The notes under the pieces: model-generated
What the model was told of the DNA's origin: nothing
Databases searched by the model: none
What the model saw: only the letters and a program-made list of their open reading frames with translations
Source: Candidatus Moranbacteria bacterium GW2011_GWF2_35_54
GTDB taxonomy: Bacteria; Patescibacteriota; Minisyncoccia; Moranbacterales; UBA9337
DNA: 38,647 bases
Assembly (NCBI GenBank): GCA_000990945.1
Contig: LBQR01000004.1
Location: 1-38,647 of the forward strand
Direction: 5' to 3'
Position numbers and translations under genes: made by a program
In this document: piece by piece, positions 15,576-24,119 of the stretch
Numbering within the stretch: position 1 is the first letter of the stretch
Layout: each line of letters starts with the position of its first letter

Positions 15576-18500
15576 ATGTCAAACCAAGAGCATCCAAAAA
15601 AATTAAGCTTAGCTGGACGCATGGCTAGTCTTTTTGTAAAAAATAAAGAGCTAAATATTTTAGTTATGCTTTTTATCGTAGCTTGGGGCATCGGTAGTTT
15701 CATCTTGATGCCAAAAAACTACAATCCTGATATTGTTGCGCCAGCTTTTACTATCACGACTGCTTTTCCTGGAGCGACTGCTCAGCAAGTTCAAGAGCTT
15801 GTTACTCGTCCTATGGAAGATGCGATAAGTGAGCTTCCTGATATCGATCAACTTATTTCTCATTCATTTGATGGGGGCCAAAGCGTTGTGATGGTGCAAT
15901 TTAAAGTTGGCACTCCCGCTGAAAATGCAAAAATTTCACTCTCTCAAAAATTTAAGGATAACATGTTTCAAAAACCAATTGGTGCCAGCGATCCATCTAT
16001 GATAACGTTGGATCCTGATGATGTTCCAATAATTTCCATAGCACTGACATCCGACACTCGCTCTCCACAAGCCTTACGAAATTTAGCTTTCGACTTAGCT
16101 GATGAACTAAAATTAGTAACTGGTACCTCAAAAGTAGCTGTAGTTGGCGGGCTTAGCAATAATCTACAAATAGAATTAAATGCCGAAAAATTGTCCGCCT
16201 ATCATTTAGCTGTTTCAGATGTAATTAACACACTCAATACTTCCAACGGCATATATACAGCCGAACCCTTAAAAAATAATAACGATACAGAAACATTGAG
16301 AGTTAACGGCAGCATAGCATCGACCGAAGATGCTGCGCATATCGTCCTAATCCCAAGTCAGGATAAACCCATCGCCCTTGGCGATGTGGCAATAATTACG
16401 CAGGGACCTGGGGAGATAACTAAAAATGTACACTTCACAGAAAAAAATTCTGACCCAAAAAATGCAGCCTACGTTACGATTGCAAAAATCAAAGGTGCCA
16501 ATATAAGTTCGGTTACAAATGCTGTTCGAGAAAAACTTGCCACTGCAAAAAAACAAGGTCAATTTTCATCAGTCAATTTTTCAGTCTTGAGAGATGATGG
16601 CGAAACTGCCCATGATGAAATATTTACTCTCACCAAACATCTTATTTTATCAATCGTTATTGTGGTAATCATTTTAATGGCATTTTTAGGAATTAGAAAC
16701 TCCTTAATTGTGGCTATTTCTATTCCACTTACCCTTTTGACTTCTTTTGGAATTGGGCTCCTGGCTGGTCAAACTGTAAATCGCATTACGCTTTTTGCAC
16801 TCATTTTGGCCTTAGGACTTCTCGTTGATGATGCCATTGTGATTATTGAAAATGTGCACAGAACAATAAAAAATAATCCTGGCGGTCGCAAATCAACTCT
16901 AATTATCCAAGCAGTTGATGAGGTTGGCGTGGGAGTATTTATGTCCACAATTACAATACTCCTCGCTTTTATTCCTATGGCATTTGTAAGTGGCATGATG
17001 GGTCCATATATGAGCCCTATTCCATTTTTCGTATCTGTAACTCTTTTGGTTTCATTGTTTTTTGCCTTCACTATCAATCCAGCGCTTACTGGAATGTTTT
17101 CTTCGCACAAGGCTGAGGAAAAAGAAAATGTGTTTGTGAAATCAATTCATAAAATTGAAAATCACTATGCCACATTAATTGGTAATCTCGCAAAAAATAA
17201 GCGTAAAAAAAATATCGTATTAATCTCAGCTGGAGTTTTGCTTTTTCTCTCTTTGCTTTTGCCCCTATTTAAAATAGTACAATTCCGTATGTTACCGAAA
17301 GCCAACAAAGAACAATTTTACATTTATTTAAATATGCCAAATGGAACCACTTACACCAAAACAAATGAAGTATCCACTGAGTTGGAAAAAGCATCGCTTA
17401 ATTCAAAAGAAGTTACAAGTGTTGAGAGCTTTATCGGTACAGCACCCATATCTGATTTTAATGGACTCTTCAAAGGAAGTTTTATGCGCTCTCAGGAGAA
17501 TCAAGCAACCTTAAAAATAAATCTTACACCCCACACCCAACGTAGCGAAACATCAGAGCAAATCGCTCTGCGCCTACGTGACACTTTAAACCAAGAAGTT
17601 CTCACTCATGTTGGTGATGCAAAAATAATAGTTGTTGAAGACCCGCCAGGGCCACCAGTGCGCTCAACTTTTTTCCTAAAAGTCCAGGGTAATGATCAGC
17701 AGCTCTTGGACTCTACTGCCAAAGATTTAGCACAAATATCTAGTAGCATCGCTGGCATTGTCGATTTAAATACATCTTCATCTCAACGATCCATTGAAAA
17801 ACAATATAAAGTTGATATTGAAAAAGCTGGTCGAATTGGGGTTGCACCAGCGGTAATTATTGAAACTCTTCACGCGGCGCTATCAGGCATAAATGTTGCG
17901 CGCTATCAAACAACTCTGGCTAATACTGATCGTCAAGCTGAACAACAATTCGTAATTTTGCGCATGAAGCAGTCTGATCGGACCGATATTAATGACCTTT
18001 CTCATATCACTGTAAAAAGTACTCTTGGCGCCACTGTGCCCATATCGGAGTTATTAATTGAGGAACCTCTTGCCGCCCAAAGTGAACTTGCCACAGACGC
18101 GAGACAACAAGTTATATATGTTAGCGGAGAAATGGGAGCCAGAAGTGTTATGTATGCTGTCTTTGACCTCTTTCCTAAACTCTTTGGATATCATCTCAAT
18201 GATGGCACTGGACACATAACATCATGGTCGCCACTAGGAGTAACTTACACAAATGCAGTTGGTCAAAGTGTAGATGTTCGCATTGATGGAGAGTGGAAAC
18301 TTACACTTGAAATTTTTCGTGATCTTGGCACAGCTATGGCAGTAGCATTACTACTTATATATTTTGTATTGGTTATTCAAATTCGTTCTGTTGTGGTGCC
18401 TCTTCTTATTATGGCAACTATTCCACTAGCATTGATTGGGGTGCTTGTTGGATTTGCAGTCCTGGGCGCAACTAAAGGTACATATTTCAATGCCACATCC

Positions 18501-18809
18501 ATGATTGGAGTTATTGCGTTGTCTGGTATCGTAGTGAAAAACGCTATCATATATCTGGCTTATCTTGATGAGCTTAAAGAGCGTAAGTTGCCACTTACTG
18601 ATGCTTTAATGGAAGCAGGACGTGTCAGATTACTTCCGATTCTTCTAACATCCCTTACTGCAATCTTGGGATCACTCACTATTATTGCCGACCCAGTTTG
18701 GGAAGGTTTGGCTTGGGCAATTATCTTTGGGCTTTCAGTTTCAACTATTCTAACGCTTATTATATTCCCCCTATTATATCAAACATTTGAAGGAAAAAAG
18801 TGGGATTAA
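15576..18809 (+). CDS. RND-family efflux pump (AcrB/MexB-like)
   Basis: The protein is about 1077 residues long, near the usual 1030-1050, with twelve predicted membrane helices and two large loops. The proton-relay motif LLVDDAIVIIENVHR (the two Asp of helix 4) and the helix-10 lysine in SGIVVKNAIIYLAYL are both present, so the pump should be functional. It exports substrates by proton exchange together with the adaptor. The open frame extends back to 15540, but starts at 15540 or 15561 would overlap the adaptor gene; the ATG at 15576, one base after the adaptor stop, is preferred. No outer-membrane channel gene is nearby. The substrate cannot be told from sequence alone. Confidence 0.95.
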   Translation: MSNQEHPKKLSLAGRMASLFVKNKELNILVMLFIVAWGIGSFILMPKNYNPDIVAPAFTITTAFPGATAQQVQELVTRPMEDAISELPDIDQLISHSFDGGQSVVMVQFKVGTPAENAKISLSQKFKDNMFQKPIGASDPSMITLDPDDVPIISIALTSDTRSPQALRNLAFDLADELKLVTGTSKVAVVGGLSNNLQIELNAEKLSAYHLAVSDVINTLNTSNGIYTAEPLKNNNDTETLRVNGSIASTEDAAHIVLIPSQDKPIALGDVAIITQGPGEITKNVHFTEKNSDPKNAAYVTIAKIKGANISSVTNAVREKLATAKKQGQFSSVNFSVLRDDGETAHDEIFTLTKHLILSIVIVVIILMAFLGIRNSLIVAISIPLTLLTSFGIGLLAGQTVNRITLFALILALGLLVDDAIVIIENVHRTIKNNPGGRKSTLIIQAVDEVGVGVFMSTITILLAFIPMAFVSGMMGPYMSPIPFFVSVTLLVSLFFAFTINPALTGMFSSHKAEEKENVFVKSIHKIENHYATLIGNLAKNKRKKNIVLISAGVLLFLSLLLPLFKIVQFRMLPKANKEQFYIYLNMPNGTTYTKTNEVSTELEKASLNSKEVTSVESFIGTAPISDFNGLFKGSFMRSQENQATLKINLTPHTQRSETSEQIALRLRDTLNQEVLTHVGDAKIIVVEDPPGPPVRSTFFLKVQGNDQQLLDSTAKDLAQISSSIAGIVDLNTSSSQRSIEKQYKVDIEKAGRIGVAPAVIIETLHAALSGINVARYQTTLANTDRQAEQQFVILRMKQSDRTDINDLSHITVKSTLGATVPISELLIEEPLAAQSELATDARQQVIYVSGEMGARSVMYAVFDLFPKLFGYHLNDGTGHITSWSPLGVTYTNAVGQSVDVRIDGEWKLTLEIFRDLGTAMAVALLLIYFVLVIQIRSVVVPLLIMATIPLALIGVLVGFAVLGATKGTYFNATSMIGVIALSGIVVKNAIIYLAYLDELKERKLPLTDALMEAGRVRLLPILLTSLTAILGSLTIIADPVWEGLAWAIIFGLSVSTILTLIIFPLLYQTFEGKKWD

Positions 18810-18854
18810 ATTTTGAAATAAATTGGTTTAAATTCCAGATTAAGATAATAAAAA

Positions 18855-18880
18855 AAATTATCCTGGCAAGATAGTCTTTT
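18855..18880 (+). terminator. Weak terminator-like hairpin after the RND pump
   Basis: TATC-CTGGCAA-GATA followed by GTCTTTTT lies about 50 bases past the pump stop codon. The stem is only four pairs, so support is limited. A similar sequence (ATCCTATAAGACAGTCTTTTT-like) recurs near 19759-19782. Confidence 0.3.
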
Positions 18881-18975
18881 TAAATTTTAGAATAAATTTG
18901 AATCGCATTTCTATAAAAATAGAAAACCCACCAATAGTGCAGTCTATTGCAGATACTGCTCAAAATGTAGACTAT

Positions 18976-19575
18976 TTAAAACGAACCTGTTTTCACATCG
19001 CCTGCACGTTTATAGTTAGCGATGATGACTCCGTTCGGTGAAGTCAAGTTTTGAGTCAGCTTAAATGCCCCAGGAATCGTGCCTTCGGCAAACAGTCTCT
19101 TACCTGAACCTAACGTAATGGGAAAAATTTTAAGCCACAATTCGTCAACCAAATCATGTTTCAAAAGCGTTTGAATGAGATTGCCACTGCCATGCACTTG
19201 CAAATCAGGGCCGTTTTGCGCTTTGAGTTTTTTCACCTCCTCGGCGACATCTTCTGCAAGCAACACAGAATTATCCCAATCAAGTTTTAGCGATGCGTCA
19301 TGTGAAGCAACATATTTAGTAGCCTCATTAATACCCGGCCATTCTTTTTCGTGGCTCGGCCAATACCCGGCAAATATTTCATAAGTTTTTCTACCTAAAA
19401 GCAGATCAAAGGGTCTCTTCATTTGCTCATTCATAATTTTGCCCGCAAAGTCATCAAAATACGGCACGGTCCACCCGCCGTATTTGAAGCCACCCGAAGT
19501 ATCCTCCTCGGGTCCGCCCGGTGCTTGCATCACGCCATCGAGTGTAATAAATGTGAGTACAATAATTTTTCTCAT
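18976..19575 (-). CDS. Dihydrofolate-reductase-fold protein, RibD C-terminal family
   Basis: The protein has 199 residues with the opening typical of this family (MRKIIVLTFITLDGVMQAPG). It also has a glycine-rich nucleotide segment in the middle (LLGRKTYEIFAGYWP) and the later motif DLQVHGSGNLIQTLLKHDLVDELWLKIFPI followed by GSGKRLF. These are the NADPH-binding features of RibD-type pyrimidine reductases. Stand-alone family members of this length are common and mostly uncharacterised, so a role in riboflavin or folate synthesis is not assumed. It stands alone. Confidence 0.88.
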   Translation of the reverse strand: MRKIIVLTFITLDGVMQAPGGPEEDTSGGFKYGGWTVPYFDDFAGKIMNEQMKRPFDLLLGRKTYEIFAGYWPSHEKEWPGINEATKYVASHDASLKLDWDNSVLLAEDVAEEVKKLKAQNGPDLQVHGSGNLIQTLLKHDLVDELWLKIFPITLGSGKRLFAEGTIPGAFKLTQNLTSPNGVIIANYKRAGDVKTGSF

Positions 19576-19585
19576 ATAATTATTT

Positions 19586-19669
19586 TTATACCCGCACCCT
19601 CTCCCCCTCCTTGACCGCGTGTCGTTATAGCTTTAGCGGTGGCGCAGGGGGAGAATTAAAGAGGGGGTG
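19586..19669. repeat. C/G-rich palindromic repeat, copy with 24 bases shared with 26863-26886
   Basis: The left part reads ACCCTCTCCCCCTCCTTGAC and the right part AGGGGGAGAATTAAAGAGGG plus GGTG (19646-19669). The right 24 bases are the exact reverse complement of 26863-26886. The whole element can fold back on itself. It occupies part of the 450-base gap 19576-20025 ahead of the reductase gene. Confidence 0.65.
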
Positions 19670-19796
19670 TTTTTATAAATATTAATTTAAACAAATTATA
19701 ATATCAATCAACATATAATACGCTCAAGCACCAAATAAATTTTCAAAATAAAAAAACTATCCTATAAGACAGTCTTTTTGAGTTTTTTGAAGCGGT

Positions 19797-19852
19797 GCCA
19801 CGCGATAAAAAATCTGCCTCGTTTAAAGGGCAGTTTTTTTATTTTGCGTGGC
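19797..19852. terminator. Nested hairpin, probable bidirectional terminator
   Basis: An inner hairpin (CTGCC / GGCAG, 19814-19833) is flanked by an A/T-rich run on each side: AAAAAAT on the left, T7 on the right. It therefore has terminator form in both directions. An outer stem GCCACGC / GCGTGGC (19797-19803 and 19846-19852) encloses it. It lies 170 bases past the end of the STAND NTPase gene on the minus strand. The rest of the gap to 20025 holds a small palindrome (TGCCAC-A-GTGGCA near 19907) and no gene. Confidence 0.5.
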
Positions 19853-20025
19853 TCCGAAAGCTGGAGGAAGTTCGAACCTGTTTCAAAAAACAAGAATCAA
19901 CAAGTTGCCACAGTGGCAGATTAGGTTAATTAATCTCGAGCAATCTAATTGCCCCTTGTTTGTCCATGTGACCAAAGATTAAAAGATAATTATCAAATCG
20001 TACACAAAATTTAAGATCCCTGACA

Positions 20026-23000
20026 TTATTCTTCAAACATCTCCTCATCTCTCATTGCACTTTCTTTAATTTCCCCTTCAGCATATTCCTTAATATCCTT
20101 ATAAAATTCATATACAGGTGTGCCAATCTGGTATTTTTGCATAAGTTCATAGGATGCATCTCTCATTTTTATATCCTCAGGCATTGGTTGGCCAGCAGTG
20201 CCACTTTTGGAACGTGAATTAGCTCCCCAAAATAAATTACTTCTTACGCTTTTATAGCATTCTTCTCCTAAGTTTTTAGCTGCATTTAATAATTTTTCAA
20301 CAAAATCAGGATTCTCAAAAATAAAATCATGATATGCATGATGTATTAATGATCCTATTCCCATTATTTTTGATTTATCCTGGGAATCAATCGATTCCGT
20401 GAGAATACCCAAGGTAGTTTCATTAAAATTTCCAGTAAGAACTTTAAACAATTTTGCATACGCATGATTATCTTTCTTATACTCACATGCAACATCCCTA
20501 ATTTTTCGGAGGACTTTTTCGTAATCAGGCGAGTCTTTTAGTGGAGAAACTTGTTTATGCAGTGAATGACCAAATGGCTCATACGTGTATTTTTTTCTTT
20601 TCTCGCCTATCTTAACCCTATTCAATAAAAAATCGATAAACATCTCCGGAAATTTTTCGCTAACATATTTTAGGAAATTTTCAATCCAGTAATGTCCTAT
20701 TTTTTCTACTTGAGTCAGTTTCGAAAAAATCATAGCGATTTCCTCTTTATCAAGAGAATCTGGATCTATAGCATACGCCTTGTTAATCTGTTCAACATAT
20801 TCTTCAGCCACTTGTTCATCTTTCCCAACTTTAGCCAATTTCATAAGTTTCATTCCTAGATTGCGATCATTTTTTCCTATGCGTCCAATTGCCCTAACAG
20901 CCAATCTCCTTACAGTTGGATTTCTGTGCGTAATTAACTTCTTTATATTTTCAATATCTAGTTTGTTTATTTTTTCCACAGAAACTCTATATCCATAATA
21001 ACTTGCCATTGAAAACAATAACTTCTCATCCTGAATTTCAATAGCTTTTCTGGCAATTTTTGATGAAGCGTCATGATCTGTATCATCCATTCCATACAAC
21101 AAAAAATCAACCTGCTTTCTAAGTAATGCTTTCTTGCTTCTTATCGTTATGGTACACAATTTATTTGCATAATCAGGATACAATTTTGCGAGCTCTGACA
21201 GAAACATGCTAGAGCTATAAAAGCTGGTGCTCAATTCAAGCTCCTTGAAAATTTCCTCAATTTTTTTAAATCCTATTTCAGCTTTTGGATATTCTTTTAT
21301 AAATTTTTTAGCTGTAGACTTTTGAAAATTTAGATTAATTTTTTGTCTGTCCTCATATGAATATTTTTCATCTTCAGCTAACCATTCTTTCCCATCGGGT
21401 CGCATTAAGCATTCGGTTAAATTTGTCTCAAATGATTTAGACAAGCTTTCGAATAATTTGCGAGCGCCATCTCTTACTCCATTATTTCTACTTCTCTTAA
21501 TATACCAAACAATGTCGTCTTTTATGGCTATATGAACCAAGGGTTCTTTTCTACTTTTAGATATTTTCCTTAAACTATCCAATGCTGCTAATTGTTCACT
21601 TTCCCATTTTTTATGTTCCTCTTCTGAAATTGTTCCATTAAAATGTGCAGTTGGCTCAGCTAAGGCCTTGTGCAAACTTGAAATCGCACGTAAAGCGATA
21701 GATAGATCACTTTTTAAAGCATATTCAGTAGCAATATTTAATGCTTCATTCCTTATTGTAGCCGTATTTTCCTTACTTACCATGAAAGGATGAAAGGTTA
21801 TTTTATTTCCTTCATATGTATCAGAATGAGAAGACTTTTCAAATAGCGGATCTAATACATCAAAGGTAGAATGGGTATATTTGTGAGCATCATCATTTTC
21901 TAGCCATTTTTTTACAGCCTCGAGCATTAGTTTATTAACTTGCACAATTTTACCTATGTCATATTTAGCCAAGCCCTCGAGAACTCTCATAGCATGCTCG
22001 GGATGTTGATTTGTGGCTCTTTTATCATTTCTTCCTAGCTCCCAAAGGATATTGGAACAACGGGGCAAATATTCAAGATGATAAGATATTTTTTGAAGCA
22101 AGGCGGGCAATTTTGTCAGACAATCCTTATGGCTAAAGCCGTATAGTTTAGAAAATTTTTTATCTTCAGGTTTAATTGCTGGATTATGTATAACATGCTC
22201 AATAATGCGCAGTGTTTGTTCAGGCTGATAATATGCAACCGATTCTAATTTCTTAAGAATCTCGCTTCTTTCGTAATGATTTCCATTTTTGATACTTTCT
22301 TCTATTTTTTTCCAGATATCTTCCAATAAATTAACCTTTCCTTTCGACCTGCTCACTCTCCAGTCAAGCTCACCTAAATTTTGCAGAATTTCTTCAAAAC
22401 ATCTTTCCTGAAAATGATCAAAGGCTTTTTGCGCAAAACCATTCGGCTTCCCGGATACGGTTAGACAAGCTCTGGAAACTATATGATCAGCAAGTACGTC
22501 TGGAATTATTCTGATCATGCGTCCTCGTCTTACTAACACGCCATCAGTCTCCAGTAAATCCAAAATATTTATAACGTCAGTTTTGTCTAATGGTAAAAAA
22601 GATGCCAAAAGATCAAGCACAGTTTCATCTGATGGATTTATTGGCTGTATAATAGCCAGTATATTTATAAAGCTCTTTAGAATATTTGTGTCATAACCTT
22701 CTTCTATTTTCCCCAATGCAACGTCACTAAATCTATCCAGGACAATTCTTGTAAAATTCTCATCCTGCTCCAATAATTCAAGCGGGATGTCCTTTTGAAC
22801 AATTAACTTACCACCAACGACTAATATCAAGGGGCAATCTTTTGCTTGTTTTGCCAAATGCTCGATCAATCTCTTATTTGCGCTTCCAAGAACCTGTTCT
22901 GCCAACTGCTTTGCTTCTTCTAAAGAAAGTTTTTCAACCTTCTCATTTTCAATAATAGAAGGATCATAATTATTTTGGATAAAAGTAGATCTAACGGGAG

Positions 23001-23916
23001 TAGATCCTTGTGGACGAGTAGAAAGTACGAATTTGATGCTTCTAGGATGTGCTTTTAGTAAATTGATGATATTCGCTATATCCTCACGACGATGAGCGTC
23101 ATCAATCACAATAACATATGACTCTAATTCTAGATCTTTAATATCTTCTGGCCTTACCGACATTTCATTCTGTAAAAATAGCAGTTTTACTCCAGGATGC
23201 TTTTCGCTGAATTTGCCTGCAAATTCCTTTAATACCTTTGTTTTTCCAATGCCGCCTATGCCTTCCAAAATAAACACAGCCCTGTCTGATTCAACAAAAT
23301 CATCAAGTTTTTTGATAATCCCATCCCTGCCCACTAAATCCCATGCCTGATTGAAAAGATCGTTTTTATTTATCAATCTTTCAAAATAGTATTCTGAAGA
23401 AATAAAGGGAGAAACGCTTTTCAGGCCAAGAAATTTTTCAGCCCACCTATGACCAAAGTGATTAACAACCAGCCTTCTTTGATTTTCAGGAGATAAGCCA
23501 GACTTAATTTTTCTGCAAATATCATCAGCATCAAGCACATCCCACTTTTTGTTATTTCTGCAGACATCTCTGACTCCAGTTCCCACCAATGAGGATACGA
23601 GTATGGTGTAACTATCAGCTTTATAGGTAGTGTCCTTAATAGCTTTCTTCGCATTGGCTTTTGTAAAGGATTGATATTCCTTGCTTTGGTAAGTTATATG
23701 CTTACCATCCTGCTTATCCACAAACATATCTATGCCTCTCTGCTTACTTCCCTTAACTCCATACTTGTGAACTTTTGTAGCAGATCCTGTATGTAACGCA
23801 TTAATAAAATCAATGCAAAAAGATTCAAATTGTTCCCATGAAATAAAATTCAATGGAAGAAGCTCATCGTGCGATATTATTGGCTCAGGAATTAATCCCT
23901 TTTGTTTTTTAGGCAT
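20026..23916 (-). CDS. Nuclease-STAND NTPase with helical repeat C-terminus (Avs-like antiphage candidate)
   Basis: Residues about 20-165 look like an Mrr-type PD-(D/E)xK nuclease: E31 region, then G61-I-D63 and Q77-S-K79 (the D...QxK variant). Residues about 170-420 form a P-loop NTPase with Walker A GIGGIGKT (219-226), Walker B VIVIDDAH (D272, D273) and the sensor STRP (R301), as in STAND/NACHT proteins. About 430-1296 is all-helical, with HEAT-like units near 980-1060 (NPTVRRLAVRAIGRIG). This order (nuclease effector, STAND switch, repeat sensor) and the size match AVAST/Avs antiviral proteins, which sense phage proteins and then cut DNA. It stands alone, next to a Fic enzyme. Family assignment is by architecture only, and the sensed ligand is unknown. 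Confidence 0.85.
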   Translation of the reverse strand: MPKKQKGLIPEPIISHDELLPLNFISWEQFESFCIDFINALHTGSATKVHKYGVKGSKQRGIDMFVDKQDGKHITYQSKEYQSFTKANAKKAIKDTTYKADSYTILVSSLVGTGVRDVCRNNKKWDVLDADDICRKIKSGLSPENQRRLVVNHFGHRWAEKFLGLKSVSPFISSEYYFERLINKNDLFNQAWDLVGRDGIIKKLDDFVESDRAVFILEGIGGIGKTKVLKEFAGKFSEKHPGVKLLFLQNEMSVRPEDIKDLELESYVIVIDDAHRREDIANIINLLKAHPRSIKFVLSTRPQGSTPVRSTFIQNNYDPSIIENEKVEKLSLEEAKQLAEQVLGSANKRLIEHLAKQAKDCPLILVVGGKLIVQKDIPLELLEQDENFTRIVLDRFSDVALGKIEEGYDTNILKSFINILAIIQPINPSDETVLDLLASFLPLDKTDVINILDLLETDGVLVRRGRMIRIIPDVLADHIVSRACLTVSGKPNGFAQKAFDHFQERCFEEILQNLGELDWRVSRSKGKVNLLEDIWKKIEESIKNGNHYERSEILKKLESVAYYQPEQTLRIIEHVIHNPAIKPEDKKFSKLYGFSHKDCLTKLPALLQKISYHLEYLPRCSNILWELGRNDKRATNQHPEHAMRVLEGLAKYDIGKIVQVNKLMLEAVKKWLENDDAHKYTHSTFDVLDPLFEKSSHSDTYEGNKITFHPFMVSKENTATIRNEALNIATEYALKSDLSIALRAISSLHKALAEPTAHFNGTISEEEHKKWESEQLAALDSLRKISKSRKEPLVHIAIKDDIVWYIKRSRNNGVRDGARKLFESLSKSFETNLTECLMRPDGKEWLAEDEKYSYEDRQKINLNFQKSTAKKFIKEYPKAEIGFKKIEEIFKELELSTSFYSSSMFLSELAKLYPDYANKLCTITIRSKKALLRKQVDFLLYGMDDTDHDASSKIARKAIEIQDEKLLFSMASYYGYRVSVEKINKLDIENIKKLITHRNPTVRRLAVRAIGRIGKNDRNLGMKLMKLAKVGKDEQVAEEYVEQINKAYAIDPDSLDKEEIAMIFSKLTQVEKIGHYWIENFLKYVSEKFPEMFIDFLLNRVKIGEKRKKYTYEPFGHSLHKQVSPLKDSPDYEKVLRKIRDVACEYKKDNHAYAKLFKVLTGNFNETTLGILTESIDSQDKSKIMGIGSLIHHAYHDFIFENPDFVEKLLNAAKNLGEECYKSVRSNLFWGANSRSKSGTAGQPMPEDIKMRDASYELMQKYQIGTPVYEFYKDIKEYAEGEIKESAMRDEEMFEE

Positions 23917-24010
23917 ACTATTTTTTTGAAAGTTAATAAAAAATAGCTTTATGATTAGTCTATCACTTCTATTAACTTTATAAAGGCCCTTAATGATTTT
24001 TAATAGAAAA

Positions 24011-24079
24011 TCATAATTTAGCTACCTGCTTATTAAAAGAATACGTTTCAATAAATTCAGCTATGCTTTCTTTTTTCAT
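24011..24079 (-). other. Possible gene remnant or micro-ORF after the Fic gene
   Basis: An ATG at 24079 opens 22 codons ending in a TGA at 24011 (MKKESIAEFIETYSFNKQVA...). The same frame stays open upstream through YEYAKSKPEWGIR and back to the Fic stop region. It looks like the C-terminal tail of a protein, but no start with a ribosome site supports a full gene. It could be a remnant of a gene displaced next to the Fic enzyme. Low certainty. Confidence 0.25.
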
Positions 24080-24119
24080 TCTTATCCCCCACTCTGGCTT
24101 GCTTTTGGCATATTCATAA

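Noticed and set aside
19855-19885. Possible tRNA T-arm at GAAGTTCGAACCTG
   Set aside because: The sequence around it does not fold into acceptor, D and anticodon arms on either strand.
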